From contig CM060731.1 in the NCBI GenBank assembly GCA_030704615.1, positions 25,544,001 through 25,608,000 on the forward strand: a DNA stretch of 64,000 bases. Direction: 5' to 3'. Below, piece after piece: positions 24,560 through 37,500 of the stretch. A program made the translations under genes and the position numbers. Every line of letters begins with the position of its first letter. Within the stretch, counting starts at the first letter, position 1. Source of the stretch: Takakia lepidozioides. Taxonomy: Eukaryota > Streptophyta > Takakiopsida > Takakiales > Takakiaceae. The notes under the pieces are model-generated. The model worked only from the letters and a program-made list of their open reading frames with translations. It made no database searches and was not told the origin of the DNA.

Positions 24560-25580
24560 TATAGTGCCTCCTCCACATCATGCCATACAAAGCACATGTC
24601 AGGCACATACCCAGTCCTTGGACAAGTTCTTCAGCTTCGCATGAATTTCCTCCATTTGTGGATGCAGCATGTCTTCTGCTATGAATTTTTGCACCTGGTC
24701 GTCTACCTCAATGCAGCTATGCCCAGGCTCCTTCTGTCACACCTGCCCCCAAATCATTGTTCTCACCTTTGCTGCATACCTGCCAGCCACTGCATATATG
24801 CTTGATAGTAGCATGTAAGTTGCAGCTGATAGTGGATCCAACTAGAGAAGGGATGTGCTGCACATTCTGCTAGCTCTACATTGCCAATTCTGCAGGCAGC
24901 AAGCAAGGCCCCACAAAGTGAAGCATCTGGTTCCATTGGCATGTCATCAATGAAGTCATCGACATCATCCAATTGCCCTGCACGGCCAAGAAGATCCACC
25001 ATGCAGCCAAAATCCTCCACTCCAGGAGTAAGGCCATGATCTTGACTCATGCAATCGAAGTAGTGGCGGCCTTCATCCACCAGGCCCGCCTGGCTACAAG
25101 CAGAGAGAAGACAGAGAAAGGTGATACTGTCCGGTTTCAACCCTTCCTGTTGCATTTGTTCAAATAGTCCGAGGGCCTCCCGACCACACCCATGCTGGGC
25201 ATATCCTGCCATCATGGTGCTCCATGAGACCACGTGTTGACATATCGTTGAGCCATATCGTTGAACACTTGACGTGCACTCTTTAAGCTCCTGCATTGGC
25301 AAACATGTTGACAAGGGCAGTCTCGAGGATATAATCAGGCACAATCCCAGCTTTGAGGACGTCAGCATGTACCTCTGTGCCTTTTTCAAGAGCTGCCAGG
25401 CTGGCACAGGCCTTGCGAACACAAATGTACGTGACCTCATGGGGGTCACCCCTGTCTGTATCATTTGGTCATACATGTTGACAGCCTCCTTACCCCACCC
25501 ATTCGCCGCATATCCTGCAGTCATGGACTTGAGAAAAAGACAGAATTCACAACAGGTTGCTGCAATGTATATCCAAAGAC
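24560..25580 (-). pseudogene. PPR pseudogene with E/E+ domain, joined to the CMSS1 fragment
   Basis: Minus-strand PPR motifs: NMYDQMIQTGVTP, ACASLAALEKGTEVHAD (other frame), VVSWSTMMAGYAQHGCGREA, ITFLCLLSACSQAGLVDEGR, MVDLLGRAGQLDDVDDF. Frame changes and stops follow within the E/E+ region (SCIEVDDQVQKFIAEDML) and the start of a DYW region (YVPDMCFVWHDVEE) near 24580. The catalytic DYW deaminase part is missing. There are at least four frame breaks. Its upstream end abuts the splice donor of the CMSS1-like exon at 25581. Confidence 0.85.
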
Positions 25581-26564
25581 CTGTTTGGCGTCCCTGCAGC
25601 AATATTGACGCGCTCTTCTAAGGCAGTCACCTGAAAAACACAGAAAAATCCATATGTGAACCCCAGGTGAAAATCAACTTCTACTAAGGCTGCCAGGTAT
25701 CAGCTGCAAGGAGATTTGAAGCTGATTACTGCTACACATGGTTATAAACCTGAAAATGTTGCACACATGACTTGGCATATCCACCAGTGTGGCCTCCAAC
25801 AGATTTCTCACATCCTGTCAGCTCTTTGAGGCTCTGCTTGCAGGAGTTCAGCGATCCAGAGTCTGGTACATATGTGTGGCTCTAGGAACGCAGTATGTAA
25901 CTCAGAAATTTGAAGGATGTAGCATGCCACTAAGCTTGATCAACAATCAGACTAGAACACAAAGCCAGCACCACAGTATCCATTGTCGAGCTCTCAAGTG
26001 ATGTTCTATGCACCTGCTCCTCCACCTTGATATGCTTGGCAAATAGCTTGACAGGTTTACACTTGCCTGTGAACACCTTCAATCCCCTGTTCATAAAACC
26101 ACGGGAGTCTCCCTGTCAGCTGCCACAAACCCACTTTCACCATCATCACCCCTTCAAGAAAACTTATTGAATGTGGTGCTTTGTGCTCGTCATGGACGGA
26201 TTAAGTCATTTCAGGTTTTCTCTAAAACAGGCTCTTTTGCCTTGAAACTCTAGCCCATGGGGCAAGAATTCACGTTGTTGGAACAAACAAGCAAATTAAA
26301 AGTGACAAATTAGAACAAACAGAATGCCTTAGCGACCCCAGAGTGTGATATATACACATATATATAAATATATATCTCACCTCAGAAGCTCAACACATCA
26401 TATAGCAGAGCTGCAGAGGACCAGAACAACTGGGCTGCCAGCTTCACTTGCCACTCCAGCCTTGTCTTCTCCACAAAGGATATCCTTCCACGTGGGCCCA
26501 ATCATTGTTTTCACATGTGCCCCTAAACTCTCCACACTGTGATCTCTTTCTTCTGAGATCTGAA
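25581..26564 (-). pseudogene. CMSS1/Cms1-like ribosome-biogenesis gene fragment
   Basis: Three exons join in phase: 26381-26564, 26014-26086 and 25581-25630. They read HVKTMIGPTWKDILCGE, SPVVLVLCSSAI then a TGA where Arg is expected, CVELLRGLK, CKPVKLFAKHIKVEEQ and ALEERVNIAAGTPNR. This matches the middle of the Cms1/CMSS1 family (small-subunit processome associated, nucleolar; family knowledge). The TGA breaks the frame, the N-terminus is uncertain and the last ~80 residues are missing. The next splice donor (AACAG|GTCTTTG) opens directly into PPR sequence. Confidence 0.8.
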
Positions 26565-27146
26565 CTACTCTGTCTTCTGCTCGAAACCACCGAGAACAAG
26601 TCTTAAATAACCTCCTCATTCTCTGAAACACTCCCTCCCGCACTCTTGTGTATAGGAATCAACGTCCACCACGACTACGAGTATGCTTTCAACAGGATCT
26701 CATCATCAACATGAAACGAGTGCATCTCAATAACTCCCTCACACAAACGACCTGCCAAAAATGTAAATCATGAAGTTGTAAGCCGTCATAAAGCAACCAC
26801 CGAAAATTATAGGTCTAAAAGCAACCAAAACTTCGATTGACAGTCACTATAAGAACAATCAGTAGGGTGGAGCTCTGTAAGATCATTACCCACTGTACAC
26901 TGGACACAAGATTTTCTCCATCAACGTTGCCACTGGGTAATAGGGTAACCTCCGATTGGGCTTCAGATTCCACTACATTAAGGCTTCACTCATCAGTTGG
27001 TGTTGTCCATGGACTCTGTGAAGGAGGGCAGGCACTTGGTGGTCAATGGACTGGAGACAGTCCTGATAACATTAACCTTTCTGTCTCAATTACTGACACC
27101 TTCAGCATACTCGAGACAAAAGCATTTGGATAGAAGTAGTAAGTGG
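26565..27146. other. No gene recognised
   Basis: Probable upstream region of the CMSS1-like fragment. An additional N-terminal exon could lie here but was not recognised. Confidence 0.4.
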
Positions 27147-27289
27147 CTAGAGTATGTTTGACAATTTCAAACATTTCAATGACAAGGCAATGAGCCATAC
27201 CAGAGTGAGGTCTGCTCCTGACCTGGACAGTCGCATTGAGAAGATGAGGGACAATGTTCTGAAAATGAACTCCACGCTTCTTTCACGAA

Positions 27290-27425
27290 AAGCATTCACC
27301 TTTATGTCTCCATTGTCCCACCATTGTCTGGGGTCGGGAAAGTGTTCATTCCAAAGCTTCTCCTCTGTTATCTGTTTTTGGATACTTTCCTGCTGCCACA
27401 TCGGCAGTAACTTGTCAAAGTCACT
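27290..27425 (-). pseudogene. OSB-like PDF-motif scrap (organellar ssDNA-binding family)
   Basis: The minus strand reads KLWNEHFPDPRQWWDNGDIK inside a ~100-codon frame. LW..FF..P..WWDNR..K is the core of the PDF motif of plant OSB proteins. The expected continuation (NPxxPDFKHK) is lost to frameshift. No OB fold is visible nearby. Confidence 0.4.
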
Positions 27426-27559
27426 CCAAACCACCACAGATCCACCCAACGAGCTAACTTACAGAATTCAATATGATAAATATGATGAAGAGGGAAAATG
27501 AGAGGGAAAATATCTCAAATGAGATGCAAATATCTCATTTATATCTCAGAATTCAATAT

Positions 27560-28165
27560 GATGAAGAGGGCAAAACAGGCAGAAATAGGTGGAAGAAGAA
27601 GGTGCCCTCACCACATTGTCCTCGAGACCTTGTCTCATGACCCATGGAAGATTTGACCGACCATCAACCCAAAAAGACCTCTTGTGTGTTGAGTCTGTAG
27701 TCAGGTAATGTCGGATTGGTCAGTGAGAACCACCACGGTGCAGCTGAGCAGGCAGAGATTGAAACACGGTCTGCTAAGACCAAGCCGACTCTCCCAAGAA
27801 CCTTGTAAACATAAGGAAGAATACCAAATCGTGGTGCTAACAGGAGCCAAGTGCTAATACTCTTCATTTCAGAGCTTATCCTCGTCTATGTTATATTCTG
27901 TGAAAAATGTTGTGCAGCATCCACCAGGATCGACCGGTGTGTGAAACTCCTCCGCGCATGGCATCGTCGTCCCTTCCCCGCGCTGCAAGACAGTTACTTT
28001 TGGGCAGTTCGGGCAGATATAAAACATTTGACGACGATGACATGGCTACGAACGTGGCGACGATGACATGGTGACGACAATGACATGGTGACGATGATGA
28101 GGCACGATGGCACCCTATTCCTGCTCTATGCTAAACTAGCTTCTGACCTTCGGTCGTCGCTACAA
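27560..28165. repeat. R1 copy 3 followed by R2 copy 2
   Basis: The stretch 27560-27855 matches R1 (14399-14600 and 19440-19650). The stretch 27905-28165 matches R2 (14650-14935), including the GACGACGATGACATGG runs and CCTTCGGTCGTCGCTA. The R1-R2 order is the same as at 14.4-15 kb. Confidence 0.75.
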
Positions 28166-28189
28166 TGAGGCAAACAGCGGATTTCGTCA

Positions 28190-28420
28190 GCAAAATAAAT
28201 CAAGGTATCGGGTTTCACCAACGAAATTTCAAGGTATCGTTGCGTAGGTCATTATCCAAGGGTTTCGTGGGCGAAACAAAATGAGTTGTGTTTGATTATG
28301 CGTATGAGGAACGACGTGAGATTGGTTTATTTCGCTAACGAATTGTTACATGCTTATTGCGGTAGGTCATTCCCCATGCTTTCATGGGCGAACAAAGAGA
28401 ATTTCGCATATTAGTGATTG
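28190..28420. repeat. Imperfect direct repeats ~118 bp apart
   Basis: GCGTAGGTCATTATCCAAGG at about 28243 and GCGGTAGGTCATTCCCCATG at about 28359 begin two ~45-bp related blocks, each followed by TTTC(G/A)TGGGCGAA. Nothing coding was recognised. Confidence 0.5.
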
Positions 28421-28542
28421 CTACGAATGTCAACTGCACATGATTAAATATGCAACTATTAATCAACGAAAATTGCACAAATTTCACGTTTTTAAAGCAT
28501 TTTCCAAGAATATTCTTGGAATATGTTGCATATGCTCTTCTG

Positions 28543-28700
28543 CTCATGTGAGCGCAGTCGCACATAGGCTCTCCCCAACCTCCTTGGAAGTGGTTGTGGG
28601 TTGAATCCACTGATTGGTGTCACAAGGTAGTCGACCTACGTGCCGGAAGGCAATAGCCCTTGGGGGCAAGAGATACCATAATTTGCGCTTCCTTATGGAT
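28543..28700 (+). mobile_element. tRNA-like SINE candidate
   Basis: A box A-like GTGAGCGCAGTCGC (about 28546) is followed ~45 nt later by a box B-like GGGTTGAATCC (28608-28618). Downstream is an AAGGCAATAGCCCTTGGGGG block that recurs in diverged form at about 33988-34025 (AAGGCAGTAGCCCTTTGGGG). This fits a short tRNA-headed SINE. Confidence 0.5.
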
Positions 28701-29865
28701 GCATCATGTATTATTATTACAAAGGAATCAGGGGGTTTAAGAACCCAAAAGTTCACCAGAAAACGTGAGTAGTTGATATTAGGAACCTGATTTTGCCTAC
28801 GTGAGCCTGTTAGAACGTGCCACCTGTTACATATCCACTTTTCTATCCTGCCACCTCATATTCTGGCCACATGGTTGTTGGGTGGAATTTACATGTGGCC
28901 CATGTGAAAAATGGAAAAAAAAACACTAGTTAGGATGACCATCCTACTTGACTGAAAACGGTGGGACACCCAGTTTTCCAAACAACACACCCAAGTTTTT
29001 CCCAAAACCAAACGGGCAGCACAGTGCAGTTCGCAAATCACTATAAAGGAAGTATACCCGTTATCTTATCAAATAATCTGAAAACTTAAGAGAAGGTGAC
29101 CAATATTATGGGGCGTGTTCCCAAGCCGTTTAGGCATTTTGAACAGATTTGTGAATTTGTTTCTTACTCAGATTGTAGAGACTTTTTCATGCTCAATACA
29201 AAATACAGAGAAGATTCAAATGCCTGCAGCAAACTGCTATGAAATTTTAGATGCCCCTGAGCTAGCCATCTTTCCCACAACATAAACAGTAGTATGTACA
29301 ATTGAGAGAGTACACTACAATAAAAACAATGTCAATATTATTAATAGTACACGGGCCATGTTCAGCCATGCATGCTTTCATTTAGAAGGTTAACTATAGT
29401 CCACAATTGCAGCAGACCAAGTTTATTCCTACACAGACCAATCTAATTCAGGAAGGGCTCATATCCCTCACCGAATTGATGTCACAATGCAATACTCCTA
29501 GTCCTGCTGGAGCAGTGGATGAAAGAGGCATAGGCCACAGCATAACAATGCAAAACTGAGAGAGTACAGGAAGCTATCTAGTCCATTGACTTAAGGGCTT
29601 AGTTGTGATACTTCAGCATTGATGTCCTGCAAAATGTTGTCAGCGGGAGACACTGACATGCCAAATGTCAACCAAATGACACATGAGAGACCACTTTCAA
29701 GAAATCACCAACTTGTGATGTGCATGTCCGTTTTAACTACATTGACATTTCCCCTTCCAAGCTACCCAGGAGAGATGCACTCCCGGTAAATTCAGCTGAA
29801 GTCAGTTTATGTCAAAATCAATAACTTGATAAATCAAATGCAATCGCGAAATCAAATTTAGGGCA
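28701..29865. other. 3' flank of the SAC gene, nothing else seen
   Basis: AT-rich spacer without recognisable coding sequence. It presumably contains the 3' UTR and poly(A) region of the minus-strand gene ending at 29866. Confidence 0.5.
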
Positions 29866-32800
29866 TCAATACAGTTTGCAAAGCTGCGGTCTGCTGCAAA
29901 AGAGGCGTCCACTCTTACGCACCAATGTTGCAAGACCTGCTGTAAATCCTGCTAATACTATGGCATAAACATACTGGTACACATCCGTGCCCGCTGCACC
30001 CACCCAACCCATACGCAGATGTGAGAAATGGATGCTTTACATGTGTGTCCACTTTGAATATAACTATCACTTGACCTGAAGGGCAGGGTTTCCTGTTGGA
30101 TACTAACCCTCCTTCAGGCAGTAATGTGAGTTCTCCACCTACCAGAGCACCCAACTCAGCTCGACCTGAAGGGCAGGGTTTCCTGTTGGATACTAACCCT
30201 CCTTCAGGCAGTAATGTGAGTTCTCCACCTACCAGAGCACCCAACTCAGCTCGACCTGAAGGGCAGGGTTTCCTGTTGGATACTAACCCTCCTTCAGGCA
30301 GTAATGTGAGTTCTCCACCTACCAGAGTACCCAACTCAGCTCAAATTGACTCTGTTGTCAATGATCCTTTTGTGCATAAGCTACTGCATACCCTTGAGGC
30401 TGCATCCCCACCAGATGCTCTCAAAACGGGCTACTGTATCCACTTACCAACCTACTAAATTGCACCCCATACTGCAGGTTCAGATGACTAAGAGAGAGAG
30501 AGAACACACGCGACTGCTTGCTAATACGGTCCAAAGGATACCTTGGCGAATGGAGAGAGAGGTTAAAGTAACACCCGTCACAATCAAAGCTGAAGCCACC
30601 GGGAGGTACTGCATCATCCACCAATTGTCAGAATCTGCCTCAAAGTGGAAACAAAAGAAAGACTATACAATAGACTATGAGAAGGAAGTAAACTTCTGTG
30701 AAAAGGGACCAAGAAAACAGAGGAGGAGACTCACTGCAGATGCATCCAACTGAAAAGGCATCAAGAAAAAAGAGGAGGAGACTCACTGCATATGCATCCA
30801 ACCCAGTCAACTGAAATGGAGAGGGACTGCCACGGCTCACTGTATAGTGCCCTGCTACAAGATCCATAGCATCCTGGCAAAACCAAGAACTTCCTCATAC
30901 AAATCTCTTTTCGAACCTGTACAGCTTATATCCACACAAGCATCACCAGAACCAAGTCCATTCTGCCCTCACTGGTGGGAAAAGTAAGAGGTCACTCTTG
31001 CTTCGATATTTACATAATGAGCTTTCTGGACTACATAAACAGTGGTCCACAATGAAGTTTCAATATAACGACACCCATTATACTCCCTAATTGGACTAAA
31101 GCAAGACATTTGTCATGAGGACAGTTATCATAATCACTTTCAAGAAAGGCTATAGCAAGTGAGGCATCAGATCAAGGCTTGGACAACAACAGGACTCTGC
31201 CCTGAACACAAAGAGCAATTGGGGTTCTGATTGGTGACTTGCAACATGTAAGGCCATGTGGTGTCTTCATAGCATTGTCTGTAATGACACGACCAACAAA
31301 CCAGGATACTTGTTCTTTAGAGAGGGATTCACAGAAACAAATGGCAAGCTGCTGCTGATGGAATACCTGTCTGACACCATCTTGGAAGTTGTTATAGTAG
31401 TAACGGGCCAGTGAATTGATCCCGTCCTGAATGAGTCCATGCAGAGTCCGCCTCCCGAACCTTTCAACGTCAACAAACCAACCCCATAAGCATGAGAGAT
31501 TCCCATACCGATGCTCAGTTTCAAAAGTCAAAATCATCAATCCAGACCTGCTTGTCTACCAACCTCACCCCAGAAGAGACATCCAAAGCACAGTTTTTAT
31601 CTTGCTAGAATCTGTCAGAAATAGGATACCTCACAAAGTCGCCCTTGAGAGCCTGAGTGCCGGAGTACTGAATGCTTATTTCATCTCCGTGATCAGCCCA
31701 CACTGTTCACAAAGATGTAGAATCCACAATCACCATAATGCTCAATGGTCACAACACATGAGCCAGTGAATTCCAATGACAAATAGAAATCCCAACCAAC
31801 TCAAATGGCACAAATAAATTGATAGCCGGGTGCCCTAATTCATGACGTGATTTGAAGAATCGCAAAGTAGCAGGGAAACCAATAATATTTCACAGAAACA
31901 AGCCCTATTTTCCAAAGAAGGACAGAAACAAGGAAGAGAAAAAGAGAAAAGATGATGAAGATGTACTTAACAAACTTAAAAGTTTGCCATAGCACTGTGG
32001 CCATGGATTACAGAGAGAGAATGTACTCAAAGACAGTGTTTGCCGTAGCCTTGTGGCCATAGACCCTGCCCCCAGTTTGTGCAGGGATAGACACTGTCTT
32101 TGTGAGCGGCTCACTCTGGTAGTGGGACTTACCTATATAAACGTTAGTTCGAGCTTTACAGATATCCTCTAGAAAGCTCTTCACACAAGCATCATCTGCT
32201 GTGTGTGAGCAACAAGAGAGACTGTACTCATGCCATTGTCTGCGAACATTCTTGCCATAGCCTTACGGCCGTTGACCTGCGGGAAACTAACCCTCCAGGA
32301 GCCTTTTGTGGGGTTCACACCCACCAGGGTTTACCTTATCCCTGCAGTTCAGCAGCAGGTATAAACTTATTTTCCCACAACTGCCTTAGGGGGTTCACAG
32401 AGGCACTTGTCTGCATGCAAACTCGAGAGCCTGGTTGCAGAGTTATTGATATTAGTTTTACAGCCCTGCGTTTCCCATAGAAATGACATGCTTGGGGACA
32501 TGCGGGGCACAGGTTTCCGCCTGTCACTCTGGGCAGGGCAACTCAAGAGAGAGAGAGAGAGAGAGACTTTGGAAGACAATACAAACAGTTTTGTAGGGAG
32601 ATTATGCAATCATTGCACATAACTTACAAATTTTAAACTTCTCATCAAAATCCAAATGTTGAAAGAGAGTCTCAGAGGCCTCGAAAAGGCCAATTCGCTT
32701 TAGTTGTGTCTCCAAAGCCTTCCGCCCTATCAAGCTCTGGGTGACCACAACCCTCCTGATGTAAGAAAAACTCATGCCACCAATTTGATGCTCATTACTG

Positions 32801-34480
32801 TGCTTAATGTCCACAAAACCTAGTTGCAAATATGTCATAACATGGGGGAGGAGGTTGAATCACAAGGGTAATATAGCACTGGAGCTGAGAAGGGCTTCCC
32901 TATGTGATGGGGACCTAAGATCTCCCCCTAATTCCTGTTTTGGAAGTCCATACTAACTAACATGGAGTCATGCCCGCTGTTCAATGAGGAATGTCCCTTC
33001 TTACCTCTTCCTTTTTCTGATACCCTCTACCCCACGAAGAAAGTATTACCTGGGTAACATTCGTGCGGTCTAGACAGTCAATACAATTTGTTCTAACCAC
33101 GCCCTTCTGCTCTTCCAGCTTCCTCCCCTCAGAATCTACCAAAAAATAGCTGCCACCAAACACAAACCGTGAATAAAAGACATGAAGTCGGCATGTATCT
33201 GAAGCAAAGGTGGGCTCAGAAGCAATAAAAAGCGAAATTGTAACAGAAACATCAGTACTTTTTGTGAATAAGAACAACACATGCAAAGGGCAAACAAGAC
33301 ATCACAATAATTACCCTACAATAACCAGAAGATACTCATGAACCGGGGCAAAAAAGGCATTACCATTGCTTGCTCAAAGGCTCCTTTATGTCATCATACA
33401 AAGCTGATAGGCGTTCAAAGTGAATGTGGCCGCAGATGCGATGGAAATCAAAAGGGACATACCTAGAGTGAATCATTTGTGCCAAGTTGGTCAATATAGG
33501 AAATCAACCCACACATGAGCATGGGAGTTACCCCTTTCATTCACTCAGCATATTTAAGAAACAGCCAACCAAGGCCAACCCTATGTCATTGTGTGGTTAA
33601 AATTCAATTGGATAATTTTGTGGTAAAGCTATCGTGTACTTTTCAGTACTTTTCAGAACATGTACAGCAGCGCAGCCTTTGCAGCCCGCAGAATCAAACA
33701 AATCATGACCATACGTATGAGAGGCTTGCATAGTAGCTACACCAAAGGTGTGGAGCTTCTTGAATACAACCAAAAAAGATGTGCAACCACAGGCATATCA
33801 TACACACCTTATGGAGTCACTTATGAGCTTTTGCATGGCGTTGCCATATTCAACACTCAAGACTGCTTCGCTCCCTTGCTGCAATCAATATGAACGTTTA
33901 AGCTTCTCAGATGCGACAGGATCTCTTTGGCTCCCAATCAGTTCAAACAGGCAGAGGTATTTTGCTGTCTAAGTTACAAGAGTAACAGAAGGCAGTAGCC
34001 CTTTGGGGTGACGTGACACCATAAGTTACAACAATGTAGGCAGAACTCCAATAGTACATCTTGCCCAACTTCAAGATAGTCGAACTGTACTGTCACACAA
34101 CAATGGGTGCAGAAGTCACCTGGTTAATGAGGTCAATGGCCATAACATCACCATAGCGCTGTGACAGATCCTTGAAGTGCCGCTCCACCACCTTGGTCTG
34201 CATTTCTTGCACACAGCCAGTCTTTAATCAGCAATAGCTTCATCTGTCAGCTTGTGCTGCAGCTATAAGCGTTTTCACTATTGCATCCAATATGAGGCCC
34301 TATATGACTTGACCCTTGGAATCCTGCTTAAAGTTCTCCAAATACCCCATGCAGCTGCGATACAACGCAAATGTTTGATGACTTGGTCAATTTTCGGCCT
34401 GAATTACTTGATGGGCTAGGAGAGGCATGGACGCGGTTAACACTGCCCTCAATCCAGCCTAGAAACAAAGTGTGTCTTGG

Positions 34481-34518
<38 letters not shown>

Positions 34519-37500
34519 AAATTGGGCAGTCGTATGCTCTGTCTAGCATACTCGGCACTTGGGCTCGGGTTGGTTCCCGTGCTTAAACTTATGGCCTGCG
34601 AAAACAATAAATTTTTTAGCTCCTATCAACATCAACACTCCTCAGGGTGATCCCTGGGAATTGGTTACTTATGCCAAATCTAGGGCTTCATGTGTAGTTT
34701 TCGGGGTGAATCCCAGGATGGACGATGTGTCCTTTAAAACTACATGCTCTAGCTTAGGCTTGGATTTCATGGCTAATGGTACCATCTCGAGACTTGATAA
34801 CAGGGGTACGTTGAAGGTTGCAATGACCAAAAGGGCTTCTAATAGAGTCCCGCATCAATTCAATCTCAAAGAAGTTCGTCCCTTGACTGGCTGGAGAGCG
34901 GTCTTAGACATTGGTGATTCAATGGGGCGCTCTAGGAAGACAACCAAGGGCAACAACTTCAACTTGAGAGTTTCTAATCGGTTTGATGCTCTGGATGAGG
35001 TTGAATCCAAACAGCCAGAAGGACAAGATGCCCCTAAGTGTACGGAACCTGAACGTCCTGAATCTGAAGGATTTGGTACTCTGAATGGTTTACCAATCCT
35101 CAAGGTTTACACAAGACGAACAAATTCTATACACGGGGTAATTGTCCCCAAGCCGTCAGATGGACAATCTGTCCCTAAGTGTGCAGAGCCTGAACGTCGT
35201 GTAACTGAAGGATTTGGTACTCTAAATGGTTTACCAATCCTCAAAGTCTACACAAGACGAGCAAAATCGATACACGGGGTAATTGTCCCCAAGCAGTCTG
35301 ACGGACAATCTGCCCCTATGTGTGCGGAGCCTGTGCGTCGTGTAACTGAAAGATTTGGTACCCTGAATGGTTTACCAATTCTCAAAGTTTACACAAGACG
35401 AGCAAAATCTACACATGGGGTAACTGTCCCCCCTTTGCAGAACGGTTGGCCGTCCAGGAGCAATCACAAGCTACCTAGACGACAAACAATTCACACGCAA
35501 AGGGCTGGCTTGCGGCTGGCCACTTTCAACTTCTCAGGGTTGATCAACCAAAGGAAACAACTTGAAGTGGGACAAGTTCTTCGGACTAATGATATTCATA
35601 TCTGTGCTGGGCAAGAAACATGGGAAACGTCGGATAAACTGGTTGGAGATGTCATTGGTGACAGGTAAGATGTGTACTCTCAAGGCAGCCTCTGCCAAAC
35701 GCGGTCAAAAAGGGGTCGGATTCTTTGTCCGTGATTTCTTGTTTGACAATTGTGAAATTATCAACAAGGGTTTGAGGTACGAGCATAGTATCTGGCTAAA
35801 ACTGAATTTGAAGGGCGGCATGAGTACAAAGGACCTCTTTGTTGGTTGTGTTTACATGCCCACAGAGGGGACCCTTAGTGCTGACGCAGACAAGGCCTTC
35901 GAAGATGTAAAGCTGGACTGTGCTTCGTTCCTTGCCAAAGGTCAGGTGGTACTATTGGGGGACGTCAATGCCCAGGTGGGCAAAGGGATCCATCAGGACG
36001 ATATCATTGGACCTTTTGGTGAGGACGAGCTGAATTCTAATGGCAGACGGTTAATTAACTGTCTAGAAGAGCTTCAGCTTTTGACCTTGAATAACAGGAC
36101 AAGAGGTGACCAAGTGCAGTGGACTCGTGAGAAACCCCAAACTGGGGAACGTTCCATTGTGGACTATATCATAATGGACAAAATTTTGTTCCCCCAGTGT
36201 GCCAATGTGTTGATCGACAGAACTGATATTGGTACCTCTGACCACTTCCTGGTTTGGACTGAGATCAAAAGGTGTTTTCCCACCACCAAGAGATCTGTGA
36301 AACGTTCGATTCGGAAGTGGCGCATAGAAAAATTCCACAATGAGGAGGTCAAGGCTGAGTACGTCCAGGCCTTGCAAGAGGCTCTCCCTCATTTTGTCCA
36401 AAGAGCAGTGGACTCTTGGGAGAGTTTAGTTTCCTCCGTGGCTGACAAGATCATTGGGAGGAAACTAATTGTCTGCGGTAGAGCAGTTAATTGGTGGACT
36501 AATGAGATTAAACTCAAGATAGCTGAGAGTGCTGCAATTTGGAAACCAACAGAGAATTGTGGGCGAGGTACTACCAGCTCCGTAAAGATATCAATCAGCT
36601 TGTTAGGTCTCAGAAGAAAGTATACTGGGACAAGTTATACAGTGAAATAAACTCAAACCACCATGGTGGTAATGACAAGAAATTCTGGTTGGCCCTTCAA
36701 CGTTTGTACAAGCCGAAAAACGGTCAGCAAGTACAAGCGCTGAAGACTACTAAAGGTGCAGTGGTGACTTCATCGGTTGACATTGTCAAAACCTTTGAAA
36801 CTCACTACAGTATCCTTGGCCGAACTTCTAGGTCTAACAGCGAGGGGTCTTCTGCTGAATGGAGGGACACAGTTGGAAAAACTGTCCCTATGATTCAAAA
36901 CAGCCCTGATGAACTGGAGTATATTTCAATGGCTTATAATGCTCCCATTAGTTCTTCTGAGATTGTGGAAGCAATTGAACATTTAAATGGATATAAAGCT
37001 GGTGGACCTGATGGTATTGTCAATGAGCTTATCAAGCACGGTGGCGATCCCATGATAGAGGCCCTAGTTCTCCACTTTAACCTTATCTGGAAGACTGAAA
37101 TGATCCCCTTTCGCTGGCGACAGGGGGTCATTGTCAATCTATACAAGAAGGGTGACAGAGAAGAACCGGGGAACTACCGTGGCATCACGCTCCTCAATGC
37201 TGTTGGCAAGATTTTCTGCAGAGTTATAAGTACTCGTCTCAAGGTTGATCTGGAGTCTAGAGGTTGTTTCCACGAAGGCCAAGCTGGCTTTCGGCGAAAC
37301 AGGGGCTGTATGGATCATATCTTCACTCTAAGCCAGATTATCCAGGGAAGGAAAAAAGAAGGGAAACCCACTTATGTCTTTTTCCTCGATGTCAAAAAGG
37401 CTTATGACACAGTGTGGAGAGATGGCCTATGGTTCCGCCTCTGGTCTTGTGGGATCAAGGGAAAGATGTGGAGAGTTGTCCACAACTTGTATGCTCACAC

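Noticed and set aside
29915-30334. 139-codon minus-strand protein with [13 protein letters not shown] repeats
   Set aside because: It is the 90-bp minisatellite read in frame; the SAC exons splice around it with exact phase.
30073-30342. CRISPR array
   Set aside because: Units are directly contiguous without unique spacers, and the context is a plant intron.
34481-34516. (CT)n as a promoter GAGA/CT element of a host gene
   Set aside because: It abuts the LINE start, and the same arrangement recurs at other LINE copies.
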